NCBI GenBank assembly: GCA_027574665.1
Contig: CM050654.1
Coordinates: 13,138,142-13,202,141, forward strand
Origin: Rhynochetos jubatus
Taxonomy: Eukaryota; Chordata; Aves; Eurypygiformes; Rhynochetidae
Reading direction: 5' to 3'
DNA length: 64,000 nucleotides
Part shown: positions 52,568-64,000 of the stretch, one piece after another
Layout: each line of letters opens with the position of its first letter
Numbering within the stretch: the stretch's first letter is position 1
Notes under the pieces: generated by a model
The model's database searches: none
What the model was told of the DNA's origin: nothing
The model's input: only the letters and a program-made list of their open reading frames with translations
Program-made: the position numbers and the translations under genes

Positions 52568-53865
52568 CGGGGGCCGCCTCGCCCAGCCCAGCCCGGCCCG
52601 GCCCGGCCCAGGAAGCAGGGGCGGGCGGGCTGCCTCGCACGGGCCGCGCCGCCGCCGCCGCCTTTGTTCCCGCCGGCGGCCGGTGCCGGAACGGAGCGCG
52701 CAGGGCCGCCCCGGGGGCTCTCGGCGCCCCCGCCCCGCCGGGCAGCGCCAGGGGCGGCGGCGGCGGCAGGGCTGAGGCGGTGCCGCCGCACCAGGCCCGC
52801 CCCCCCCTCTCCGGGGGGCGGCCCTGACCGGCGGCGGGACCCGGGCGGTAGCCGGGGGTGCGGGGGCACCTGCCGCACGCGGGGGCGGGACGCGGGGGAA
52901 GCCGGACCCCGAGGCCACCTTTCCCCTCAGGGTGCCGGGCGCACCCGCCTCCCGTGCTGCCGGAGCGGAGGGCCGCGGGGCCCGGGCCGCCCCGGGGCAG
53001 GGCACCCACACCCCCGTGCCGCTCAGGGCCGCCGGGGCTGGCGTGGCTCCTGAGGAGCGAGGTGCGTGGGCCCGCTGTCGTTCCCACCCCGCTGAAGGAA
53101 AGGGGGAAGCGTGCGATTCCCAACCCCTGTAAACAGGGAAGCCGAGGCCTTCACCCTTCCCTTTTTTCCATGTTCGAGGGAAGGTCAGACCTGACGTCCA
53201 CTCTTTTTGGTCTGGGTTTTTTAACCTCTTTTTGGATGGTATGGCTTTAAACAGCTGCCGTACACAAGTCTGGTAACGCCTTTCCATACTCCACACGTTA
53301 TTTCACTTTTTGAGGACTAAGACATCAGATACACCGCACTTCCAAGCCAACAAGCCCTGCATCCCTGCCCAGTGCTGCAGAGGAAAATGAGCATCGCCCA
53401 ATGGTCCTGTCCAGCTCACCCAGGTGAAAGCGCAGTTTCACCCTCAGATCCAGCTGTTGGTTTGACTCGAGCGCCAGAGCGAGACTGCACAGCCCAGCAC
53501 GAGGCAAGGTAGGGAAAAGAAGGAACAAAAGCATGAAGGAGTAAATTCTTCCCCGTCCCTCAGAGCTGACAAGCTGAATCCCTGGAGCATGTCATTTGAT
53601 TAAAATCATTGGCACAATGCACAGCAACAGGAGCTACAAACACACCGAAGGTAACGAGGGTAATTACATTTTTCCAAGGAGATGTAACTGCAGAGCAAAG
53701 GATTGAAGATTCCCTCTCCCCCTCCTCCACGTTGCACAGAGGCCAGGTATTTCCCCACTGGTAAGATTCTGCAGTAACAGGCTCCCGTACCCCGTGACAC
53801 ATCCGATATGACTGATATATGACTTTACAACCCTTGATTACAGAACAGGGTGACTTTAAGTAGTT

Positions 53866-53877
53866 AAAAAAAAAAAA
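53866..53877 (+). repeat. A homopolymer (12 A)
   Basis: A twelve-base A run lies about 0.8 kb above the CpG island edge. No associated retroposon is recognised. Confidence 0.85.
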
Positions 53878-56800
53878 GGAAGTGTCTTCTATGGAAGAAA
53901 ACCAATCCAAGAAGGAAACAGATGTCGGTTTCAGGCTTCTGAAGCATCATTATAAATGGGGATTAAAAATAACATACAAGTTACAACACACTGACTCCAT
54001 CTATTTTAAAGGGGTCTCAATGGAAAAACAGCGTTAATATAAAATCAAGCTTTTAAAGAATAAAAAAGCAGCAAGAGACAATCCAGTACCTGTTAAGAAC
54101 GTATGAACTCAGGCAGTTTTTAGTGCCACCACTTCTTATGGCCTTCATTGTGCCAGAACACCTATAAGCACTCCGCTTGCATCAGCAGATGTGCTCTGCG
54201 TCAAACCACACACTAAGAAGGGCAGCTGGCCGTGCTGCTGTGCGCCAAGGGCCAGAGCCGCCTCTGTGTCCCACCAATTCCATCCTGTGGAACGTCTGCT
54301 TGGACAGTTTGCTCACAGGCTCCAGCACAACACACAACACGCAGAGCTCACAAGTAAGCAGAAGTTAGCTTCCAGCTGACAGCAAGCAAAGAACAGGAGA
54401 GGGAAAACGGAGGGAACTTTCAGCATTATAAGGAAAGGTCTGTTTTGTTGTTTTTCCATTGTAAAGGCCTGCTTCCAAGGACGTAGCGTTCAGCATTGCA
54501 TTTTCCCTGCAGTTAAACTCAGTGGATATATAAGGGAAATGATTTTTTGGATATGCTGTGTGCTGCCCTCACTTGCAGGTCAAGCAATCTGGTACATACC
54601 ACGGTACCTTCTTTGGGACTCCTAACAATCTCCTACATGCAGGCTAACAGCAGTTTGCATCCCATATTAAGGGGGCTGCACTCTGTTTAGAGAAGTCCTA
54701 AAAATTGTATTTACACTATCCATTCGAAGTGTCATTTGCATGAAGTACCAAGATTAGTCACAGTGCTATTCCCAACACAGTAAAGGAGTCCAGGATTTCT
54801 CTGACAGTACAATGTCCTCCTCTCCTGTTCACAAAACAGCACAAAAAACTATGTTACAGGCTTCTGACTTACCACACAGAATCAACTCTCTTCTCTGAGG
54901 TATTTCACTCAATTTCTTAACCCTGGCTGGCACACAGCAGTAATCTCAGCACATCTTCACGTGAAACGATGCAGTACACTCAACTGCCTTCTGTGGGGAA
55001 GAAAAGGCACAAAGACATCAGTATCCAGAGCTGATTTTTCAAGTAATGGTCATATCTGCAACTCTCACACCTGTAGCATTACACTGACTTTCCATACTGA
55101 GACACTATCATCAAAACAGGTGTGCAACAGCCTTAGTGAGGACACGCTTTAGCTCGCCAGATATTCCTATCTTGGATTGAAGCTGTACGTGGAAAGGAAA
55201 AAGCCCTAGGGCTACCCCAGGCCTCTGACAAGAAGTGGAAAGAAACCCTCTCTAAGGGCGGCTGGTGCATTTGCTGCTTACTGAATGGTGCCCGATCCTA
55301 AGAGGATTCCGTGCATTCAGTTGAACTTTTCCATGAAACACAATCACATGCCCCCCATTACATAATTTTAAAGGCAAAATAGGAATATGAAGCCTTGAAC
55401 TTCAGCACTTAAGTGCCTTCTGGCCAACAGCAAGGAAGAACAGAACTGCCCCAAATATTCTGCAGTTGCCCATACCAAGATTTCTTGATCTTCTGGCCAC
55501 AACCCAACAGGGCTCTCTAGGATACTGTCCCACTTTGACAGGCCTCTGTCATTTTTAATTTTTTCGTCCCCAGCAAAACCAACGTACCTCCAGTTCCATC
55601 TGAAACTGGTAAACGCCATTTGCTATTAGCAGGCGTGCGTATATGCATGAGCCACTTCCTCATTCAGATTTTGTGTCAGTAACACATTCTTACAACCACT
55701 TGGACTCAGCAAAACTGCCAGGCACGCTTAGATTTGAGCGTGTGACTCCAACAGAATTTAGGCATCATCATAAACGACCTGCCCTTTGCTAAGATCTCAC
55801 ATGCCACTTTCACGTGGTGTAATACTGCGAGTCTTGGTTTGGGCACTGGCTTAGGACTTGAGAGACTCGCTACCAATTCTCTCTCGTGCCACAGTGTTCC
55901 TGCATGGTCCCAGACAAGCAAACCAGTCTCATGGTGCCCAGCTTCCTGCCTGCACGAGTAAATTCTCCCACCTTGCGAGGTGCAGTATTCTGACACGGCT
56001 TGGGGAAGGATCTCGGGTAAAGGCCACCAGTTGCTGCTCTGATCATTACTCTGCCATCACAGACTCAGCACTAGTCTTTCCATACAGCATCAGGAAAACT
56101 GGTCACCTGGGAACTACACCAGAGGAAAAGAAAACAACCTCAATATAATACATCCATTTGCACAGTACTTAAATGCTACAGAGACACAGGATGTAGGTGG
56201 AAAGCAGGTGAACAGAATGAGCACAGGAGCAAGGTCAGTACTCCCTGCAGCACGGTTCCTCCTGCCACAATACAAACGTGTCTGCAAATCATCTGCTGAA
56301 ACCCCACAAACACTCCTACATCTCAGACAGATCTCTACATTCGTCTGATGTTTCCCCAGTCTAACAGGATGTGGTCACTTTAAGGCAGCCAAAAGTCTGC
56401 ACCACCAACCTCCTCCCTGCTCCTGCTTTGAGCAGCAGAGGCAGGGAAAGTTTTGCTCCCTGAAGTCAGGTCTGCTGTATTTAAGCAGGACCATCACTTG
56501 CAGATGGAAGGTGCAGTTGCCTCTAGACACGTGCTTGGCTCCTGCCCCGTGAAGGAAGCTGAAGTAAATACGGTCAGCATATTCCTGAGCAGTGCTTATT
56601 TGCCGCTGCTGAGCATGGATCAAAGACAGGACTGATGGCAGAAGAGACATCTGTTACCTCTAACCATTTCTGATGACTTCAGATTCCTCACATGCCTCTG
56701 GTCTCTACCTGTTGCCTATCCTCCATCAGCAGCACATAAACATCCTGCTGTGCTTTCTTCCCCATTACAGGCTTGGTGGGAGTCAGATCAGAGTGACATA

Positions 56801-58158
56801 GGAGCATCATTAGGAGACTGCAGTGGTAGAAACAAGCAAGAACACATAGAGCTGTGTGAGTTTGAAATAGAGGGGCAAACAGGCCACAGCAGAAGACTGG
56901 GCAACACCAGAGACAGTAACTAATTATTGCTGCCACCATCTCCCCTCCTGCACTGCTACAGCACACAGGATGATTGGGGTGGGAGAGGGGCAGTCACCTC
57001 AGAAAATGCTTCAAGCTGCCTGTCATTGCCCTTTCAAAGTCTTCTCCCTTCTGTTCTAGTATGCTTTATTTTCACAAGGCAGAATTTATGTTGTAATTTT
57101 TTTACCAAGGGAGTCTATCTCATGATTTTTTTCCCCAGATCTACTTATTTAATATTAGGGGGGGAAGAAACAAGACGCTATCAAACAAAAGGAATGAATT
57201 CATTGGGCAGAGAGCGGAGCACGGGAAACCTTAGCAATACCTCCTTTTATTCAGACAGAATCTTCTCTCATTTCAAATACTCTGCGTTATAGTTCTGCAG
57301 CCATGTAGTTAATGTTCGAGAGGCTCAGGCATATGATACAACTGGAAACTGTGAATTTGAAGCTGAAATCATAATTATTGCAGTCTTCTGTGTTAACCAA
57401 AAAGGAATAAGCACTCCCCTGTATGCTAAGGTGTTCCTACAGTCGGTCTTGGCACCCCTCTTGCAGATGTCCGTGTAACTGGTACTGGGTATTGAAAATG
57501 GGAGGAATTAAGGCAGATGACAACTAGACGGCTAAGCTGGGGCAACTCCTTTCTGGTTACACCAGTCTAGAAATGCATTTCTGCAAAAGGGGAAGATTTC
57601 ACCGATAGTGGTAAGCACTAAGCTCACTTCAGCTCTTAAAGCGAGGTGGTAGTGGCCTGTGCAAACACATTATCTGTCGTTACCATCCCTGACAAAAGAC
57701 TGCCACAGTAATTTTCAGCAATTTGTCACACAGCCCAGCGCTTGGTCTAGAAACCACGTAAGTTATCAGAAAAACACATTGATTTCCACAGGCTTTGAAC
57801 AAGGTTTTACATGATGCAGTGAAGACAGGATAAGGGGGGGTGAAAAAGCCTACACTTTTTGCTTCCTTGTATCACATGAAGAAACCCAGAGATCTGGGTT
57901 ATACTACTGTTTGTTCGGGGGTTTTACTTTTATTTCCTGTCATTCTTTCCTGGAAAATACCAAGTTATCTGATTCTGCTTGAAGTTTTCCAACAGACATA
58001 GAAATCCCCAAACAAAACATCAACACACAACAGAAGAAAAAACAAACAACCCACACCGAGCACTTCACCACGCTACGGAGCTGCTGGCCTGGCTGTGGAG
58101 TCTGGGCCCTCCACCAAAACAGACACTCTAGCAACTGGTGCTAGGAGACGTGGAGTTG

Positions 58159-58190
58159 AAAAAAAAAAAAAGAAAGAAATGAGAAAAAAG
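58159..58190 (+). repeat. A-rich simple sequence
   Basis: A 13-A run is followed by AGAAAGAAATGAGAAAAAAG. No retroposed gene copy was recognised upstream of it, so I treat it as simple sequence rather than a poly-A tail. Confidence 0.75.
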
Positions 58191-61100
58191 ACGAGCAAAA
58201 CCAAGTTTGCGAGAGGGAAGCTCAGTATTTAAATTTTCTGTTCTCAGCCCTATTCCATTTATGGGTATATACATTATTTTCAATCGCCTGTGTCATTAAT
58301 CTTCTAGGGGAAACTTGGAGAGAAGATAGAAGGGGTAAGAAAAGTATGTTTAGGGGTTCCTTGTGTAAGTATATATGAGTTTAAAGTATTCCAGTCCTAC
58401 CCACCCCTCCAACCCAGGACAGGAGTCTGGACTTTAAAAACAGTATCTTCCGGTACTCACGGTCTGAAGTGATTCACCAGCTTTGAAGTATTCTTTTTTA
58501 ATCTAAATCCTCATTTTCCACTGACTTACATTTTTAAGTATGCCTGGCCTTTAAAGAACTCAGCAAATGGTCTCCAGGGGGTAGGATTCCTGTCACATTG
58601 AAACATCCCGTATACCCTGCAACATCAGGTAATTGTGTAAGTTGTATTTATCTACTGAGTCACACTCATTAGAAAGGTATCATTGATCTTTCAAATGGAC
58701 ACTACGCCAACCTCCCTTCATACATCCGCATCGCCTAAGTAACCTACAGCCATTAGGCATTTGTGATCCCTAGCTCTGAAGTCTGATTTTTATTTTCATC
58801 CTCAAGATCAAATTCATTGAACGGTTGCACTAACATAAAATACTAAATTTTAATCTCAGTTACATCAGGACATCATTACTATTTTCACAGATTTCATGTC
58901 CTTGGTCTTTTTGCTTTTCAGTACCTACATAACCTTCACTTCTGTCTGGCACTAGATACAGCTGACGGGACACTGATGGATGCATGCCAGCAACACTGAA
59001 ATCTATCAGTCCAAACAGAATCATTTTGGAAAGGAACAACTGGGTTGGTTGTCCAAGGTCACAGTCTTGGAAGTGAGGAGCACGGCACAAGGTAAATTAG
59101 GTAGGAATCCCTATCAATCCATTCTCAGCGTGCAAAGAGGAAGAAAGGGCCTATGCCTGAACCTCTGCCAGGACCTAACAAATCCAATGCCAGCTCCAAG
59201 ACCCAGCTTGAGATTTGGGACTGTTCTGACAGCAAATCCCTTCTGCAAACTCAACTATCTTTTTCACAGTGCCGAGATGCCAGCGAGAGATTTCATTTTT
59301 CAAGTCACATTAACAAAAAACATCCCATCCCTGAAGTTGCATTTAATTAGAAGGGGCATGGAAGCACACAGCAACTAACATGAAGTTGCCACCAAGGAGG
59401 GAGCAGCTCTGTGGTGGTTTTCTCTCTGATGTCAGGGTTTAGCTCATAATACAGAGAGAGATACTTTCCCTTCCATCAAAGAAAGTAGTGGCAGGGACAA
59501 TGATATGATAGAGGGTGTCAGTAACATTATTTTTGGAGGAATCTTGGAAGTGTGGATTAACTTCTGATCTGCTGGGTGAAAGCTAATAGCAGCAAATCAG
59601 CCTAACAGACTGTAGTTCATGTTGCTTTATGGCTAAATATAAAACATGCTATGCAGTACTATATATTCCCTTACAAAAAAGAAACACTAGAACTGTGCAG
59701 AATGAAGGTCTGTGAAGTAAACCAATTAAAATAACTGAATACACTAAAATACAGATAAGAATTTATGATTTGTTTTCAGGAGGACAAAGCTGGGTGAACA
59801 AGGGTACATGTATTATGGTACTGCCTTACCTCCAGCTAGTTAGGTCATCACAGGCCAAGCTAAAACTGCTAAGACATCCAAATTCTTCCTAGAAGATAAA
59901 TCAGAAACAGCCATGATATACCCTTTTGCTGCAGCGATATTTGGAAACAGCAGAGAGCCAATATTCACAGTCACAGGCTGCACCCTAGAAGCTTGTCTGC
60001 GAAGTGAAGGGGATAACTGGGCTCAGCTCCCCATGTCTACATGAAAAAGGCAGAAAGCCAGAGGGATAGCCAGCACAGCTCTGAAAATACGCAATTTGGG
60101 GCGCAGAATCGATGGGAGGGGCAAACTTGGAAAAAGTTTGCCCTGCATTCAGGAACAAAACTATCTACATTCTCCTGCAAATTCAGAACAAGATCATGTG
60201 TCACAGATGATTCGCAGGAGTTTCTTATTCTTCTATCAGAAAGTATTTCCAACAACCCCAAAATTCATTCTGCCACTCATGCAATAGGATAAAGTAGTAT
60301 TTTACTTGTAGTGTTTCTAGTGCCTGGTCCAACTGCAGTTTGTATACCAATACTTGGCCAACTGTACCCACTGCTACACAGGCTGAAGAGGACAAAGTTC
60401 CTCCTCTGAAGAGCACAAACCTTTGGAACATGAGGAACAAAGGAAATCCAACAGGACAGTTGCCTTAGCTTTGTTTTACTATATTTTACCTTACATGCTT
60501 CATTAACTGCTAAAGAGACATGGGTTTACTGACAGCATTCATTCTGAAGTGTGTACTGGTGGTTCTTCAGATTATACATTTTGAGACGGTTTATTCCTTA
60601 TTCTCACTACTTCCTTGCTAAAACTGGGAGTTGACTTTGTACAATGGTTTATACTGTAAGCCTGAGGGAGGGAAAAAATCCATTTTTCTTTCTATGCTTC
60701 AGTTAAAGAAGGAAATAAGTAACATGAGCCATGAAAGGACTTTGATCCAGAACTAGGGAATGTAAATGCTTTACAGATGCCAAAGAAGGATGTTTCCAAA
60801 GGAAAAGAAAACAAAGTATTCTGTACCCCAACCCCTTTTTGTTTCCAAACAAGGTAATGGAAGGAGAATTTTGTGAGATTTTGATGGAAGTTCCTTTTCT
60901 CCAAGAGGTTGTTCTGTTTTCAATAATTACATACATTCATCAGTATAAACAAGCAATTGTTATGACAGAGGCTTATGGTGTTCCTGGGAAGGAAAAAAAA
61001 TTTTCTTTAGATCAGGAGTGTTTCTTAAAGCCCTATAGCGACTGGAGAGGGACAGGGTAGAGGCAGGAATCCATCCTTAAGGGCAGTGAAGTTACTGATG

Positions 61101-64000
61101 TTGTAACAAGCTGCCTGGTGGCCATACCGCCTGCACAATACACTCTAGGAGAGTCCACAGGATTTACTGACACTGGCGAAGCCCCTGCAGAAAGCGCTAT
61201 GAATACGAAGATTCTGTGGTTGACCAGTTTTATTTGTACTGGATTTTTGGATAGCACATGACCTTACTCTGCTTTACAAACACAGCATCAACATCAGTTC
61301 ACCTTGCACCTTCTTTACCACAATCCAGCCACTCTGGGTAAGAACTGCTGAGAGTCTTCAATAAACGAACAAACAAGACCCAACAGACTAAAGTATGAGG
61401 GTTTCCAACTAAATCCTACTTTCACTGTAAGAAATGAGGAGCCTGCCCTCTATTTATGTGAGCTGGAACAAGGTACCCAAGAGCAGAGTCATGACCGAGT
61501 AACTCTGAAAGGGGTTTGAATAGACTGCAACAAACAGATCTGTCTTTCACTGTAGAAGCTTTTTAAAGCTCATAGAACATGTTTTGAAAATATAACGTGA
61601 AGTACCCTTTACGTATGCAAAACAGTAGTTGAAATTCTTTTGGCACTGTATATTCGTAAGCATGCATTTTGCACAATATTTTGACTCAGCAAAGGATGGA
61701 ATAAATAATGCTCAGGACACATGCTGGGTCCCAAGACAAAAATCAGTGGATTGAGCCCATAGGGATGGGCCCTGCACTTGCACGATGCCTCGAGGACATT
61801 TGTAAGATTCTGCATAAGCACGTACGTTTTCCCTGATCCTCTTGCAAGATCAGAAGACTGGGCCAGTGGCTGTGCTCCAGATAATGTCACTATCAACATG
61901 TCATGACATAATCACAGATATAGCTATAAGAATAAAGCGGGTCAGAAATGAGCTTCTAAGCTTGTGGTACAGCTGCCCTACTCCCCCCTAACTCCCTAAA
62001 TCCAAGAGCACAGTGAGAATGAAAAACCACCTTGCTGGTAGAAAAACAGCACCATGAAGCAGCCAGTGTTCGGACACATGAGACAAACATTGGCGTTCGG
62101 AAATGGCAAACCTATACCTTCGGGGAATGGCAAGGTGAGCACTCTTTCTGTCATCTCTCAAAGCCAAACTGCACCGATGTATCAGGATATACTTTTTTGA
62201 CTGTTTACTTCCCATGGAAACAAATTTATGCTTGTATACTAGAACTAATGATTCAGTAATGCATTAATATCTTAACCCTGCTGTCCAGCCACAGCAGAAG
62301 TAGTTCGTACTTACAATACATTACACATCACAAATCACACCCCTGTCACACAGCACTTCCTGGCAGGTTTTGCCGTTCCTTCAGTGCAGGAAACACGATG
62401 TTTCAGTACAGTATTTCAGCAATTCCATGACTTTGTGTTGACTGCAGGGAACTAGTTTTCCAAACAGTATGCTATGGATTCAAACCCACTTACATGTAAA
62501 TGGGGAGGAGGACACAGCCAGAGAGGCAGGAAGATGTCTGTGTTACTAGAAAGCTCCCCACTAAACATCTTGAACCAGTATGCCAAGTAGGGCAGACTGG
62601 TTTTAATCACGATGGTCTGCAATTCAGCATGAGACTCCATCCTAAGTCCCCCGTGTCACACTGCTGATTTGCTAGCAGCCTAAGATAGCTGACAGCAGGC
62701 TGTACTCTTCCTTTCCAGCACCAGGACAGATGGCCCAAGCTCACTCCAGCAATGCAGTTTAGCCGATATGAAAAAAGACACACTAAGAAGCATTCTTATC
62801 ACAGCAATGAGACACAGCCAAGTCCTGGCAAGAAAAGGGAACCTGCCTCCCCAAGGATGGAAAGCATTGTTCTGCCATAGTAAACAGCACCAGCTGGGCT
62901 CTCGGATGTCTTCCTGCGGGCAGACTGCTGGGGAGAATCCACACTCTAAACATGCCTTGCAGTAATTTACCCCAGATGCACGTTAATGTTTAAATTTTCA
63001 ACAGCTACTAAATTGCAGTATTTCTTGGAGGAATATGAGGAAGAATAAGAGAGATCAACCCACTTCAGTATCAGCGAAGGAAGAAGAAGGAAGAGGAGGG
63101 CATCGCAAGCACCGCTGGCACAGCACTCCCTTGCTGCACACAGCCCAGGTGCTTGAGCCCTGGCTGCCACATGGCCCCAAGAAACACTCTCAGGATTTGG
63201 AGTGGATTTGGCTGAGTCACAGCTTGCACACCTACATCTCCTGGCCTCGTCAGAGGTCAGACCCCAGCACTCCTTCCTGCAGGCCCTGAAACTATCACTA
63301 AGCCCACTGTTTCCCCAGTATAAATGCCTATAAATACATCCTTGTAGAAACTGGGGTTAAAAGTGTCAGCTGTCAGGGACACATAGTAGTTAAAACGAAA
63401 CCGAGAACTTCATGAAGTACCTACATACAAGGTGTACACAGATAAAGTGCAAGAGAACAGCAGATGCAATTATTAATTTGCATGCCCAGCACATCTTCCT
63501 CCTCTCCTCTTTGTGGGATCAATGCTTTAGCCAGTGCCTCTTCCTTTCTGACAGCATCTCTTGGAAGAAGGTGACAACTCTCCTCTAATTCATTGTAAGA
63601 TCCCTTTGACTCCCCTCAGGCTGGTTTCCCAGAGTTGATACTAAATGTCACAAATTATGTTTTCCCTGAGAAGTTTAGCAGTCACTGAGCACATCCTTTG
63701 GCAGAGCAGGAAGCCCCAGTATCCACTGCTGTGCTTGAATCACTCTCCACTGCTCCTTTACACCCACACTTGCCCTATTTCAAGCACATAAATCAAACAT
63801 CTGACAAGCCAACACACACGGTGTGCTAGACAGTTCCACATTTTAACCCCAAAAATGAAATAGCAAAACAAAGCTGCTTATTCTGTGTAACACAGGACCA
63901 AGGACCCAGACCTTAACTCTCCATCCTCAGGAAATACACCCTGGGGTAAACGAGAAAGCATTTGAGCTCAACACAGCTGCAGTGGGTACTTTAAGCGAAA

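Larger units (their letters stand above)
52446..52900 (-). other. ANKRD44: probable 5' UTR and core promoter of ANKRD44 (upper limit uncertain)
   Basis: This GC-rich sequence lies immediately upstream of the start codon on the minus strand. Only one other ATG occurs on this strand between the start codon and about 53.1 kb. I cannot place the transcription start, so the upper boundary is nominal. The low ATG density and lack of a TATA box fit a CpG-island leader. An intron in the 5' UTR cannot be excluded. Confidence 0.5.
51945..53095. promoter_or_regulatory. ANKRD44: CpG island promoter of ANKRD44
   Basis: This stretch is very GC- and CpG-rich, with sharp edges against AT-rich DNA on both sides. 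It surrounds the first coding exon. No TATA box is visible. GC-box (Sp1/KLF) cores occur repeatedly, for example GGGGCGGGG types at about 52545-52565, 52617-52632 and 52724-52736 on one strand or the other. Two overlapping GCGGCCGC sites sit at 52263-52276. This is the usual architecture of a broadly expressed, TATA-less promoter with dispersed start sites. Transcription toward lower coordinates is inferred from the exon. The exact start site cannot be fixed from sequence, and divergent transcription toward higher coordinates is possible. Confidence 0.9.
53096..64000. other. upstream intergenic flank of ANKRD44
   Basis: No coding exon, RNA gene or recognised transposon can be supported in these 10.9 kb. 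Open frames are short (at most about 130 codons), lack domains, and overlap frames on the other strand. A-rich runs occur at 53866-53877 and 58159-58190. In mammals SF3B1 lies next upstream of ANKRD44 in the same orientation; none of its sequence was recognised here. Distal promoter or enhancer elements may be present but cannot be picked out with confidence. Confidence 0.7.

Noticed and set aside
52146-52775. Plus-strand open frame of about 209 codons in the CpG island
   Set aside because: Low-complexity translation, overlapped by open frames in several other phases on both strands, with no recognisable domain.
51903-53123. Minus-strand open frame of about 400 codons across the CpG island
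   Set aside because: It begins with TTG rather than ATG, is almost pure Ala/Arg/Gly/Pro, and is open only because GC-rich DNA has few stops. Only its nine codons at 52419-52445 are taken as coding.

Overview
This is vertebrate nuclear DNA with no operon-like or tightly packed genes. It is AT-rich, mostly non-coding, and carries one strong CpG island at about 51.95-53.1 kb. Two degenerate CR1-type LINE 3' ends (about 29.54 and 46.61 kb), very few other recognisable interspersed repeats and the absence of SINE or L1-like sequence point to a bird, or more broadly a sauropsid. I cannot name the species from the sequence alone.

The only coding sequence I can support is a nine-codon first exon on the minus strand at 52419-52445, reading M-A-V-L-K-L-A-D-Q and followed directly by a CAG|GTGGGC splice donor. 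The peptide and the phase-0 junction match the start of the ankyrin-repeat subunit family ANKRD28/ANKRD44/ANKRD52, with ANKRD44 the best fit. The exon lies inside the CpG island, which I read as its TATA-less promoter.

Layout: 1-52418 is intron 1 of this gene. It is at least 52 kb long, because no second exon was found by eye. 52419-52445 is exon-1 coding sequence. About 52446 to 53095 is 5' UTR plus promoter. 53096-64000 is upstream flank with no gene I can support. In mammals the next gene upstream is SF3B1, but nothing of it was recognised here.

Within the intron I found several small non-genic structures: two CR1 remnants, micro- and minisatellites, G and C homopolymers, perfect inverted repeats at 17.15, 19.49, 22.07, 37.58 and 47.20 kb, local CpG clusters at 22.14, 26.69, 40.65 and 44.54 kb, and an AT-rich TAATTA cluster at 39.63 kb that resembles a conserved enhancer. 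All other open frames of 60-200 codons look like chance. Many lack an ATG, none shows a recognisable domain, and those in the CpG island are open only because stops are rare in GC-rich DNA. I see no prokaryotic, viral, CRISPR or other unusual gene system in this window.
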